From positions 62,001 to 126,000 of the forward strand of contig JAOALB010000045.1 of NCBI GenBank assembly GCA_025331125.1: a stretch of DNA of 64,000 nt. Reading direction: 5' to 3'. The notes beneath the pieces were generated by a model that made no database searches, was not told the origin of the DNA, and worked only from the letters and a program-made list of their open reading frames with translations. Each line of letters opens with the position of its first letter. Position 1 is the stretch's first letter. The stretch is from Mycogone perniciosa (Eukaryota; Ascomycota; Sordariomycetes; Hypocreales; Hypocreaceae). Below, in pieces: positions 45,528 to 57,336 of the stretch. Both the position numbers and the translations under genes were made by a program.

Positions 45528-47496
45528 ATGCCATTACCATCGCATTCACGATCACCAGCCATTGACGCAATATCCTTGCCTCCCAAGAAAGTCATGACTG
45601 AGTCAAAAACGCCTTCCATGGCCAGCCCGGCCCGCATGGCAACACCGCCGCCGCCCTCGGAGCGCGGCCGACTAGACTCGAGACACAACATCGATAACAA
45701 CACAGCACGACGAATACGTAGTGGGACGAGAGTTAGCGATGCCCCGCGTCTCAGTGCATTTGATGTGGATGCTGTTAACAGCGCTTTAATGAGAGAACTA
45801 CAACGCCCTCACCGCGAGAGCACTCCTGGTACAAGTCCACATCGCAAACGCCAGCGAATCAATGGCGATCGGTTGGTTTTCCTTTCATCAGACTGTTTCC
45901 AGTTGCTCTAAATCCGAGCTAACAGTACTTCAGCTTCATTCCCACTCGCTCAGGGCAAGATTTGCAGGCCAGCTTCAGCCTTTTGCACGAAGACGGATCT
46001 CCCGCAACACCCTCAAGACATAAGAAGAGGACACCGCATGGCGAGCTTCACTTCCAGAAGAGTGGGTTCCATTTTCCCTTGCCTGACTGATGTGGTATGG
46101 ACGAACTGCTAACTATTTTCAAGCCGAAGAAGCAAACCGCACATTCTCAACACTACTTCGTGCCGAACTATTTGAAGGGTCGGTACCACAGGTGACGCCT
46201 CCGGCACTATCACCAGATAGCACTTTACCAACGTCCTCACATGTTAATGCCCACGATGGTACACGATCACAAACTCCCCCAAACAACGGTTCCGTCGCCT
46301 CACTACCCTCATCACTAACACCATCAACACCGCACAAGAACCTCTTCTCGTACCTCTCTCCTCGCCATCACAGTCACGCTGCTGGCCATCTAACCCCCTC
46401 AAAAACACCGCAAAGCCGCCATGGCCCTAACCTAGACACGAGAGCTGAGATATACAGTCTATCTCCTGTACGACTGGGTAGTCAACAAATGCTCCTAAGC
46501 CCACGTCGTCAGCCCAGGGCGGTGAGCAAGGTACCTTACAAAGTTCTTGATGCACCAGAGCTCGCAGACGACTTTTACCTCAACCTAGTCGACTGGGGGA
46601 GTGCCAATGTCCTCGGTGTCGGACTGGGATCCAGTGTCTACATGTGGAATGCTCAGACCAGTAAGGTTAATAAGTTATGCACTCTGGATGATGACACCGT
46701 GACGAGTGTATCTTGGATACAAAAGGGAACACATCTCGCCATAGGCACTGGAAAGGGCCTTGTTCAGATTTGGGACGCTGAGAAGGCCAGGAGATTAAGA
46801 ACCATGACTGGACATACCGCCCGCGTGGGATCACTGGCTTGGAATACGCACATTCTTACGTCTGGATCTCGCGATCGGCTCATCTATCATCGAGATGTTC
46901 GAGCACCAGACCAGTGGCTGAAGAGGCTTGTCGGCCACAAACAAGAGGTGTGCGGCTTGAAGTGGAATTGCGAGGATGGTCAGCTAGCCAGTGGCGGCAA
47001 CGACAATAAACTCATGGTCTGGGATAAGTTATCAGAAACGCCTTTGTGGAAATTCTCGGATCACACTGCCGCTGTCAAGGCCATCTCTTGGTCACCTCAC
47101 CAGCGCGGCCTACTCGCTTCTGGGGGTGGTACAGCCGACCGGCGTATCATTTTCCACGACACAGTCAAAGGGACGGTTGTCAATGAAATCGACACTGGAA
47201 GCCAGGTGTGCAATATTGCCTGGTCCAAGAATTCGAACGAAATCGTCTCAACACATGGTTACAGCCAGAACCAGATTGTTGTATGGAAATATCCATCCAT
47301 GACGCAAGTAGCTAGTTTGACGGGACACACATACCGTGTCCTGTATCTAGCCATGAGCCCAGACGGGCGGGTCATTGTAACAGGAGCCGGTGACGAAACG
47401 CTAAGGTTCTGGTCTGTTTTCGGCCGCCGACCTGGGACTCGGGAAGACGGTGAAGCCGGAGGTGGGAAATTTGCGGACTGGGGGATCATTCGATAG
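45528..47496 (+). CDS. CDH1: APC/C activator Cdh1 (fizzy-related)
   Basis: This WD40 coactivator gives the anaphase-promoting complex its substrates in late mitosis and G1. Three exons (45528-45871, 45934-46061, 46124-47496) give 614 aa. The C-box DRFIPTRSG forms across the first exon join. An N-terminal region with many SP/TP sites (LSPDSTLPTS, PSTPHKNLFSYLSP) fits CDK control. The propeller region starts near KVPYKVLDAPELADDFYLNL and runs through repeats such as VTSVSWIQKGTHLAIGTGKG, VGSLAWNTHILTSGSRDR and VCGLKWNCEDGQLASGGNDN. The C-terminal IR tail is WGIIR, which docks to APC3. The first ATG is at 45528; upstream in-frame codons are not ATG. Cdc20 is less likely given the C-box context and the Cdh1-like propeller. 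Confidence 0.93.
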
Positions 47497-48434
47497 ACTG
47501 GGCGGCTTTTATGCCTTACAGGGCACCATCCAGCTTCGATCCAGCTTCGATCCAGCTTCGATCTTATCCTTCATGCAGCCTTATTTCACGCCATGTCCTC
47601 TATTCCTATTTACAGGCCCTGGACTTTCTAGGCCGGCTTTTTTCAGCAGCACTCTCCAATGAAGTAGGTCAGCGAAGCTTCCAAAGTTGGGGCGGGCTGC
47701 ATTGTGTTTTTGGCCCCCGATGGGGAATTAGGGCAGCCCCCTTGCTATTTTCTTCTCTCACTCAGCTGTATCATTTGGCATAATCTGGCGTGATGGTAAC
47801 TATGGCCCTTCTCGTCTTTCCCTGGCGATATGGTGGCCACTACAGGTGTTACGGTGGGCTGTACATTGGGCAAAGGGATAGCTTGGCTTTATGCTTATAA
47901 TAGCATATGAGATGGTATGGGTTAGGCGGTTGGGAAGCGTCTCGGTAGCGATGTTATTTCATGCCAGCATAGCGCAACTAGAGAGTAGGATGACGGAAAA
48001 TCTGAAATCCATTGACTTGCGACATTCGCAACAGAGTCTGAATCTAAAGAGTGGAGCCAACATGAAAATTGACAAGTCAAGGATATACTTGCAATGTGAG
48101 TATTTCCCACGAATATCGATGGCCTTGAGAGTTGGTGGATATCATCATTAATGGATATTACCTGCCTAAGGTACCTAGGGATGAATGGTTCCCCCATTCG
48201 AACCACTTGTTTGCTCTGTACTCCTTCATCATTCCTCATAAATACAACGGCATGGACCAACTCCCAAAGACGTTGAAACAGACATATTGCAAGCAAATAA
48301 TTAGAAACAATACTCGGGTTGCATGTCCCAAAAGCCAAAGACGCACACAGTATCATATTGCCCGTCCAGTTCATTCCCATCTCGCTCCTACGCAGTATTC
48401 TTTACAGTTTGCACTAGTATCACGCTTGAACGCT
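47497..48434. other. Convergent intergenic region CDH1/GPC1 with a small tandem repeat
   Basis: This 938-base stretch lies between two 3' ends. At 47530-47562 an 11-base unit CCAGCTTCGAT is repeated three times exactly. No coding frame or RNA is recognised. Confidence 0.45.
47530..47562 (+). repeat. Three exact copies of an 11-base unit
   Basis: CCAGCTTCGAT occurs head to tail three times just after the CDH1 stop codon, probably in its 3' UTR. Confidence 0.85.
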
Positions 48435-50096
48435 CTAATTCTTTCCAATTATCCTTTCCCGAGTCACGTCCTTTGCTCCCCCATCCACTCCTGTAGCACT
48501 CGCCGTAAATGAACTCTCATCGAGCAAGGGTATTCGATCTAGGCTCGTAGTTCGCGAGAATCTCATGCCCGACCCTGCCGGCTGTGCAGTAGCCGACGGA
48601 TCCGGCAGCTGTGCCTCCAAGCTAAGAGCAGGAGCCGAAGGGGTATCGTGATGAGGTGCCATCTGAGGGGATTGAAGCAATAGCTCGGGAGAATTTTGCC
48701 ATTTGATCACATCGGCCTTCATAGCCTCCAACTCTCTCTGGAAGCGCTTGCCAAACACGTCGATGTAGTATGTTGAGCCATTGTGTATACTCCAGCCGAA
48801 GACAATGAGAAGGAAGGCCGTGGATGCGTAGCGACTAAGAAACCAAAGAGGACAGGGAAGCATGGTGAGCACCGCATAGCAGTATTGGATCATCATGAAG
48901 GCCGGCTCCTGTAGACTTTCAGGGAGGGAGAGCACGAATTTCCCGATCCAGGTCTTGGCATATGACCTGCGAAGCCAAGTGAAGGATGTGGGCCGCCCAG
49001 CGGCAATCTTCTCTCGGCGGCGAACGGTAATGAAGAAGTAATAACTTAACTGCCAAACGGCATAGGGAATTGTGCTCCAGGCTAGCATAGACACGATATT
49101 GGCATATGCTGTTGGTGACCCTGGAGTCGAGTTCTTGATTGTCCATATGGCAGGAAAGCGTTCCTTCATCTCTTGAGGGGGCAAGAGATGCACGATGCAA
49201 TGCAGTGTTGCGCAAGGCATGATGTGTATGAAGAGTGATGTGACCTTGTCAAAGCTGTGGAATACGAGGGAGTTACGCCACATAATAATTGCCACAGCGT
49301 TGTTGCCATAGGCCAGACAATAAGCAGCTGTGAACAGGCGCTTGGAGGTAGGGAAGACCCAAATGCTCAACATTAGCAGTACGTTGACGAAGTAGCAAAG
49401 GTCAGCCAAGAAGTAATGGTAGCCGCGTCGGTGGTAGGTGAAAACGCGAATGGGCATGAAGTAAATGAGTTGTGCGGTATACCAGAGGTGGAAATATTGA
49501 GGATAGCCGCCGATGAGGTATCCGCTCGCGAAGATGTTCATAACACCACAAATGAAGGATATCTTCTCCCGCAGGCTGATGGCTTTCGTGTCGTTCCACT
49601 GCTTACCCAGCTTCTCGACGTGCTGACGCATGCGCTTCCTGTACCGATCGAGCTGCTCATCGGCTGAGGGGACACGCCGCCTCCATTCTTCCACCATACG
49701 GTCACGGGCAAGCTGAGTCTTGGACTTGAAGGCCTCTCTGGACCGCCGCACCTTGTCAGTCTGGGCTGAAATGCCTTTCTGAAGCTTTTCAAGCTGCTGC
49801 GGCAGAGCGAACCCGTCCAGTAGATCAAGAACAGTAAGCCGCTCGGGCGGCGGGAGTGTATCCCAGTCGTCATGGTAGGAGCTGCTTCCGGAGAATGACG
49901 GATTCCTCGAGAGCTTGGGGCTCTTTGGGGTTGTATCGCTAAGGGTAGGGGTGCCAGGCACAATGGCCTCTGGCGGTGATGAACTGAGAGACGATAGCTC
50001 GGGTTCTGTAGGGATGACGGAGTCGTCGTCGACCATCGAATGGTGAGGCCGCTTCCCTTTGGTCGGGATGGGAGCCGTTGCCGGCTCTTCGTCCAT
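48435..50096 (-). CDS. GPC1: Glycerophosphocholine acyltransferase GPC1
   Basis: This membrane enzyme acylates glycerophosphocholine to lysophosphatidylcholine (yeast Gpc1/YGR149W, formerly DUF2838). The coding region from the ATG at 50094-50096 gives 553 aa in one exon. A cytosolic N-terminus with coiled-coil-like DRMVEEWRRRVPSADEQLDR is followed by about eight hydrophobic segments. Signatures include EKISFICGVMNIFASGYLIG, YFHLWYTAQLIYFMPIRVFT YHRRGYHYFLADLCYFVN, CLAYGNNAVAIIMWRNSLVF HSFDKVTSLFIHIMPCATLH and WSIHNGSTYYIDVFGKRFQR. The frame stays open upstream of 50096, but that part has intron features (GTATGT at about 50200, CTAAC, CTAG near 50130), so I read it as a 5' UTR intron. Confidence 0.9.
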   Translation of the reverse strand: MDEEPATAPIPTKGKRPHHSMVDDDSVIPTEPELSSLSSSPPEAIVPGTPTLSDTTPKSPKLSRNPSFSGSSSYHDDWDTLPPPERLTVLDLLDGFALPQQLEKLQKGISAQTDKVRRSREAFKSKTQLARDRMVEEWRRRVPSADEQLDRYRKRMRQHVEKLGKQWNDTKAISLREKISFICGVMNIFASGYLIGGYPQYFHLWYTAQLIYFMPIRVFTYHRRGYHYFLADLCYFVNVLLMLSIWVFPTSKRLFTAAYCLAYGNNAVAIIMWRNSLVFHSFDKVTSLFIHIMPCATLHCIVHLLPPQEMKERFPAIWTIKNSTPGSPTAYANIVSMLAWSTIPYAVWQLSYYFFITVRRREKIAAGRPTSFTWLRRSYAKTWIGKFVLSLPESLQEPAFMMIQYCYAVLTMLPCPLWFLSRYASTAFLLIVFGWSIHNGSTYYIDVFGKRFQRELEAMKADVIKWQNSPELLLQSPQMAPHHDTPSAPALSLEAQLPDPSATAQPAGSGMRFSRTTSLDRIPLLDESSFTASATGVDGGAKDVTRERIIGKN

Positions 50097-52069
50097 GTCT
50101 GCAGTGGGATGGACCTCGAAATCTACCGTTTGGGCTAGGAGCAACGCCAAGTTAGACAAACTGTTTTGTCGCCTTATGGAGAAGAACGATGGCCACATAC
50201 CTATAAAAGCAGAACCAAGTGCCTGGCTAGCTATTCCAGCCACCTGGGGAACAGCTCTGGCGCGTGAGGTTGAAGGAGTTCAACTCTAGAGCTTGAGACA
50301 ACGAAGAGCATGAAGCGCTTAGGTTCAGTATTGATTCGGGGGGTAAGGTGGGCGGCAGGGCTTTTAGCCACAGTAATGGCCACGTCAAGCAGAGGCGTAG
50401 AGAGAGGCGTAGAGAGAGGCGCTTGACGGTGAGCACTTGGAAAGTTGTAGGAGGGGAAAGGCTATGATAATACTAATGGAGGGGTCCAGCGGTTCTTCGG
50501 GCTAGATAAGTAGCACGTCGGCAAGCCTCTTAGGTTGTGAGTTTATATGCAGCCTAAACACAACACCGCTGTTCCCCTCGATGATCACCCAACACGTTCT
50601 TTGGTGTTGTCACCATTGTTAGCATGGGCGCCCCTGGGTACGTTCATGTGATACATCAGTACAAGATTGTACTCAACGGTACTTTTTTTTTGGTTTGAAA
50701 ATCACTGCAATGCATGTCGCAAGCAAGTCCATGTCTCAGATAAACTGTACTTGTGCAAGCCATTAAGGTATCGGGTACCCTGAACAAGTGCACACAACCC
50801 AATCATCCATCCCCACCCCACACAGCTTTCTTCGTGGCACTAGCGTCCCTCTGGGTTATAGGTACTAAACGCCACACGGATCACAAACGGCTGACCATGT
50901 TGCTGCTTATACGGAGTACATGCCTCTGCGTTGAGCAGAAACACACACAAACCAGCAGCCTCTTTTCACATTTTTCAATATTAAAAACGTTCGAAACCCC
51001 CAGGAATGAAGAAACCTTCCAAGGCTTCCAGAGGAACAAGGAAATATTGTGGTGAGTTTACTTAGTGGAGGCAAAGGTTGGACGGAGTAGGTACCCAATA
51101 ATACGACTCTAGACTGTTGGGAGAATTTGCGTCAACCTACCGTTCTCGTTCATGCGCCGCACGATTTTCTCTCTCTCGTTTTCCCAGCTGGCAGCCGCTT
51201 GAAGAGGTGGTTTGGGTGTGGTTCTACTGCCATTGTACAACTAGCCGTCCCCTTCCATCGGTTCCTTGGATGCCTCCCACCTTCTTTGGATCACGGTGTG
51301 TATATGGCCGAACGGGCATGTGAGAAGTTACGACAGATGAGAAGTCCGCCTGACTCGTAGACTTGCTGCTGGTTTCTCCTTTGTATGAGGACTGTGTGAT
51401 TGTCATGCCAGGTGCTGTGATCCAAACCTCTGGTTGTACAGCGCCAGATGGAACTTGCACAAAGCCAGGTGACCACTACTACTTTGTACTCCGTCATACT
51501 ACTACATATACGAAGTAGTGTAGATAGATACCTAAGGTACTCCGTACTATTAGATTAGTGGTGATGTTGGGAGTGGCCTTGTCAAACCGAATCACGTGAA
51601 GATTCGCGTGAGACAGGTCGTCGTCAGCATAAACCTATAGGTACCTTCGTACCTTTAAATGCGAGATCCGCAGTGTCTCTAGATGTCGGTGCTTTCCCCC
51701 ACCACGATAGGTATCTTTACCACTAATACTACCTAGTACTCCGTACTCCGTACTTACTGCTCATTAGTTCGCGCGACGCGTCCGGCTTCTTTTTGCATTG
51801 CGAATCGCTCCCGCACAGCGTCTTGCCTCCCCGACTATGACTAGCGGGCACTTGATACATCATCCTGAACGTATCCAATTCACGCGACACAGCCCATGAG
51901 CTAGTTGGCTTCGCGCAGTCTTCATGCATGGTGCTGTCGTCGCTACGATTTGTCTATAACCGCGTGTGCGCCAGCCGACCTTTCGGTTGTTAATTCACAC
52001 AAACCCCCCTCCCCTCCTCGTCGCCATTTTCGATTAGCTGTTGAGAGTTACCCAACAACATCCTTCGCA
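50097..52069. promoter_or_regulatory. Divergent region GPC1/SMC1
   Basis: Nearly 2 kb lies between divergent starts. The GPC1 side holds a probable 5' UTR intron (about 50130-50203) and a small tandem repeat framed by an inverted repeat (50383-50428). TACGGAGTA/TACTCCGTA words occur at 50910-50918, 51538-51546, 51737-51745 and 51744-51752. The last 100 bases before SMC1 are CT-rich. No other gene is supported. Confidence 0.4.
50383..50428. repeat. 12-base tandem repeat framed by 8-base inverted arms
   Basis: The unit AGAGGCGTAGAG is repeated 2.6 times (50391-50421). The stretch is framed by CGTCAAGC (50383-50390) and GCTTGACG (50421-50428), so it could form a hairpin stem. It lies in the likely GPC1 leader. 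Confidence 0.7.
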
Positions 52070-55000
52070 ATGGGGAAACTCATACGCCTCGAATTAAACA
52101 GTGCGTTCCATCACATTAACAACTCACTACTGTCAAAGACATGTTCTAATGCGTCCCAGACTTCAAGTCCTACAAGGGCCATCATACCCTTCTGTTTGGC
52201 GATTCCTACTTCACTTCCATAATAGGGCCCAATGGATCCGGCAAGTCGAATTCGTGAGTCTGGCTTTCTAGCACGGAATTGTACCGTCCTTCAAGTTAAT
52301 CTAACGCGATGCGATTTCATAGTATGGATGCTATTTCCTTTGTCCTCGGCATCAAGTCGTCACATTTGCGCTCCGCTCACCTCAAAGACCTTGTCTATCG
52401 CGGGCGCGTCCTGAAGACCTCGAAGATCAACGACGATGGCTCCGCCGAAGCCAACGAAGAAGCGGATGGCTATCCAGATGTTGACGATAAAGCGTCTCGG
52501 AGTGATCCCAAGACCGCGTGGGTCATGGCAGTTTATGAGGATGATGCAGGAGAAGAGCAAAGGTGGAAGCGATCCATCACGAGCCAAGGGGCCAGTGAAT
52601 ATCGCATCAACGATCGAGTCGTCACCGCACAGCAGTACAACGAAGCCCTTGAAGCGGAAAACATTCTCATCAAGGCAAGAAATTTTCTCGTCTTCCAAGG
52701 AGACGTTGAAGCTATTGCCTCGCAATCTCCTCAAGATCTTACTCGCCTCATCGAGCAAATTTCGGGCAGTCTGGAATACAAGGCCGAGTACGAAAGACTT
52801 CACGCCGAAGCCGACCAGGCTGTTGAAAACCAAAATTTCCAACTGCATCGCCGTCGTGGTATCAACTCCGAAATCAAACAATACCGCGAACAAAAAAAGG
52901 AGGCCGATAACTTTCAGAAAAAAACGGAAGAGAGAGACGCCGCGATAGTCACACACTGCCTTTGGAAGCTCTATCACTTCCAAAATGCCATGGATGAATC
53001 GAGTGCTGCCATTCAAGACCATCAAGAGGATTTGAAGGAGCTGCGACGAAATGTCGAGGGTTTCGAGACCCGACTTGATGCTGCACGAAAAGATCAAGCA
53101 GCGACCAGCCGACAAGTTACTAGGGTAGACAAGGACATCAAGCTCAAAGAAAGGAGCATTGAAGACAGGGAAAATGCTCTAGTCCCAATTAATGAGAAGG
53201 TACACGAATCCTCGCAACAGATCGAGAAGTTGCAAGGTCAAAACCAGAAGGTGGGTAAAGAGCTAGAGGAACAGGCAGACATCGTGCAGAAAGTACAGAA
53301 GGATATCGAAAACGTCAAAAAGGCACAAGATGTTTTTGAAAAGGACATCAAGGAGCAAATGAAGCAACAAGGGCGCGACATCAGCGATGCAGACCGCAAA
53401 GAGTACAACACGCTCCGTGCCCAAGTCATGTCACGTTCTGGTGCCAACCAGGCTAAACTGGAAAATCTTGAACGACAGAGAAAGGCCGACGAAGTCACCG
53501 TCAATAATCTCAAGGGGAAGGTCGACAGCATTTCAGCCACCGTCGAAAAGATGGAGACTGGATTAACGAGTATCGGAGAGAGGCGGAGTGCAGCTGAGTC
53601 TGCTACAAAGGAGATCTCCAATGATATCACTACCAAGAAGAAGGAATTTAATCAGCTGCAGTCAGAGCGGGTACGAACCAACCAGAAACGGACAGAACTC
53701 GAGGAAAAACTTGAAGATGTGGCAAGAAAGTTGAGGGAAGCTGACGACGGTCGACGCCAAAATGATCGAGAGGCGCGGATGAAAGAGATGGTGACGACTC
53801 TGAAGCGCATATTCCCAGGGGTCCGTGGCCGAATAGGCAATCTTTGCTCCCCCAAACAGAAGAAGTTCGATGAAGCCGTCATTGTTGCCCTCGGTAGGGA
53901 CTTTGACTCTGTTGTCGTCGATACAGAGAAGACTGGTGTGGATTGCGTTCAGTACCTGAAAGAGCAAAGGTTTTCACCAATGACCTTTATCCCCCTTGAC
54001 AACATCAAGGTCAATGCTGTGAATACAGCAATCAAGGGGTTTTCAGGGGCAAGACTCACAATCGACACTATCAACTTTGATCCCTCGGTGGAAAGGGCGA
54101 TGTCATATGCGTGCGGCAGCTCTGTCGTGTGCGACACGCTGGAAATTGCCAAGCACATCTGCTATGACAAGAAGATACCTGTTAAAGCAGTGACGCTGGA
54201 AGGCTATATTATTCACAAAGCTGGTTTAATGACTGGTGGTCGTGGCCCCGAGTCCAAAGGCGGAAAGCGAAAATTCGAAGAAGCTGATGTCCAAAACCTG
54301 CAACGGATGGCCGCCAAACTGAAGGATGAAATTGATCGACTACCTAAGGCTGATCGGCGCGGGACGCAAGAGGAATCCCTTCAGATCGAACTTGCCGGTC
54401 TGGAACGGCGGTTGAGCGCAACAAGGGACGAGTTAGCCGCGTTCAACAAAAATTGGGCGAGTCAGAAGCGTGAGCTTGACAATCAAAAGAAGCAGCTGCA
54501 AGAGCTCCAGCCCAAGTACGAGGAACAGGCCTCGCAGTTGGAACGTACAACGGAGACAGTACAAGCATTCCAAGATGCCATCGCACGCATCGAGGATGAG
54601 GTCTTTGCAACATTTTGCGCAAGGCTTGGGTATAGCGACATTCGTGCCTACGAAGCTTCCCAGGGGAAATGGGAACAGGAGATTTCAGAGAAGCGTAACC
54701 AATACGAAGTTCATACACAAAGACTCGAAAATCGACTTAAATGGGAATTGGCACGCCATGGCGATACTGAGACGCGTATCAAAAGGATGCATGAGAATAT
54801 CCGACGATTGAAACACGACATGAAGACTTATACTGGGGAGAAGGCCGAGATCGAGGAAGCAATGCGTCAAGACCAGGACGAGCTCGAGGCCTTACGTGAC
54901 ACTCTAGAAGAACTCAAGACCGAGCTGGCAGAAAAGAGTCAAAAGGTCAGCGAGGCTCGGACAGAGTTGCACAAACGTAGTAAGGATATCGAGTCCCGGC

Positions 55001-56073
55001 AGCGGGATATCAATGCACTGGAAACAACTGTTCAGAAAAACAGCGCAAGAAAATCAGCCCTCCTTCGACGGTGTCGACTGGAGCAGATTCAGGTGCCACT
55101 GGCTGAAGGTGCACTTGACAACCTGCCAACCGAAGACGATCTGTTGCGACAAGATCCTGATGCGATGGATGTTGACGGTGGGGATGAGGAAATGATGGAT
55201 ATTGCTCTGGACGACCACGGCATCGAAATAGATTTCGATGGCCTTGATGAAGAATTGAAACAGGTCAGTGTCCCTCAGCATTATCAGCTTGGGGTGAAGT
55301 AGACTGACAAAAGATACAGTCTGGCGAGGCCAGTGTTGAAGACACATTAACGGAGAAGATTTCGGCACTAACCGCAGAACTAGAGAAGCTCAACCCGAAC
55401 ATGCGGGCCATGGAGCGGTTGGAGAGTGTGGAGACCAGACTAAAGCTGACGGACCAAGAGTACGAAGACTCGAAGGCAGCCGCCCAGAGAGCTAAGGAGG
55501 CCTTCAATGACGTCAAACAGCATAGATATGAGCTGTTCAACAAGGCATTTACCCACATCCAAGAGCAAATATCTCACGTTTACAAAGACCTCACTCGATC
55601 GGATGCATACCCCTTAGGTGGTCAGGCCTACCTGGATATCGAGGAAGACACAGACATGCCCTACTTATCCGGCATCAAATACCACGCCATGCCGCCACTG
55701 AAGAGATTCCGAGATATGGAGCATCTGTCGGGTGGAGAAAAAACAATGGCTGCACTTGCGCTCTTATTCGCCATCCACAGCTACCAGCCGAGCCCGTTCT
55801 TCGTCCTGGACGAGGTGGACGCTGCATTGGATAATGCCAATGTTGACAAGATCAAGAAGTATATTCGAGAGCATGCCGGTCCAGGTATGCAATTCATCGT
55901 CATTAGCCTCAAGGCGGGTCTTTTCCAGGATAGCGAAAGTCTAGTCGGTGTATACCGAGATCAGGAGGTGAATAGCTCAAGGACTCTGACATTAGATGTA
56001 AGTCTCCCCTATCCCTACTTTGATAGGTACCCTGTGCTAATGACTACTGCTGCAGCTCCGAAAGTATGCCTGA
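52070..56073 (+). CDS. SMC1: Cohesin ATPase subunit SMC1
   Basis: This is the SMC1 arm of the cohesin ring. Five exons (52070-52100, 52160-52253, 52323-55263, 55320-55997, 56056-56073) give 1253 aa, normal for the family. The N-terminal half-ATPase carries Walker A at residues 33-40 (GPNGSGKS). Two long coiled coils flank a hinge of about 170 residues (from FPGVRGRIGNLCSPKQKKFD to ITHKAGLMTGGRG-like GYIIHKAGLMTGGRGPESKG). The C-terminal half has the signature LSGGEKTMAALALLF and Walker B FFVLDEVDAALDN. The last exon is only six codons (LRKYA and stop), and the first is ten codons plus one base. Exon 2 carries the Walker A lysine. LFGDSYFTSIIGPNG identifies SMC1 among SMC paralogues. Confidence 0.97.
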
Positions 56074-57336
56074 TGAAGAGTTCATCTAGCACTGCTTGCC
56101 TTTGTATCAATAGTAATGACAGATGGTTCGCGTTTGGTGGTTGGGTTTGACTGGGAAGGGGAGACACAGAACATCAATGAATGTTGTTGAGGTCTCAGCC
56201 ATTGGAGTCTATGAGCTATGATTTGCGCGGCGCATATACGAGTTTCACTTTTTAAACGGTGCTTGTTTATATAAAAGTTGTAGCTGTCAATCGGAATATA
56301 GTTATGACTGCTCCGGAAGCCTCAACAGAGTCTCATCCCATCCAAAATCAGACGTTAAATCCACCTATGTCATCAGGGAATTAACACCAGATTTGCTCCT
56401 ATGCCAACTATGGGCATCCATATGCGCTTACCCGGCAGATCTCTTCATTGAGGTTAACCTTTCCCTTGGCACGGATTTGAAGAATTGTTCAGATCTCATC
56501 AAGATCTGTGCTGCTTATTGTGCTGGATCTACACAGGACTGGGACCACAATGACGATAGAAGTGATGAGGGTGAGAATGAGAGCACCGAGTAGTTGGCTC
56601 AACTTGGAATTGTTCGCTTATATACTCTGCATGTGTGTAATACCTCTGTGAGATTGTTTGCAAGAAAAGAGCTTGACGGGACCCCGAGTTTTCCATTGCC
56701 TGTGGTTGTATGTGCTAGAATCTGGGTTTCATTCGATTTATATCCTACAACCTGAGGATAAGGTAGGTACTGTAATGAGGCGACATTGTGTGGTATTGGG
56801 CCGATCGGGCCGATCTACTTCCGTACCATTACCTCATCCAACACCTTGCACTCAGGTAGACTACCTAGGTTATTGCTCCTTTAGTACCTTATTCTTACAG
56901 ATTGAAGTAGTCGTGATCAGTTTATTCTGGATATTTCGCCTTTGCAGTGGGAATTCCGACGTCAACCGATAAGAGACGAATCTCCTGCACAGGTCCTGAA
57001 AAAGGTTGAGGGCCAAGCATTGACCCAAAGGTAACAATGATGATGCATTACTAGCTTTGACAATAATGGTCTGCCTCGCGCCGCCACAAACCATAACCGC
57101 ATCGAAAATCGGATCGCCTTTGTGACGCCTGTTAATGTCGCGCCTCTTATGGCCCCCCCGTTCTTTTTCTCCTCTTAGCATTGATATCGCCATACGGCGC
57201 ATGACGATATCTCTCGAGACGCTCCAGTCGCGTTATCAGCAAAAGCTCTTTGCCATCTCTGAGCAGCAAGGTCTCATATTGTTAACAGCATTTTATTCGA
57301 CTCCTGCCTCTGCCAACGAGGCGTAATTTTGGCGCA
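56074..57336. promoter_or_regulatory. Intergenic region SMC1/TFA1
   Basis: This 1.26 kb tandem interval has no convincing coding frame. The segment before 57337 is presumably the TFA1 promoter. ACCTAGGTA-like words occur near 56870. Confidence 0.35.
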
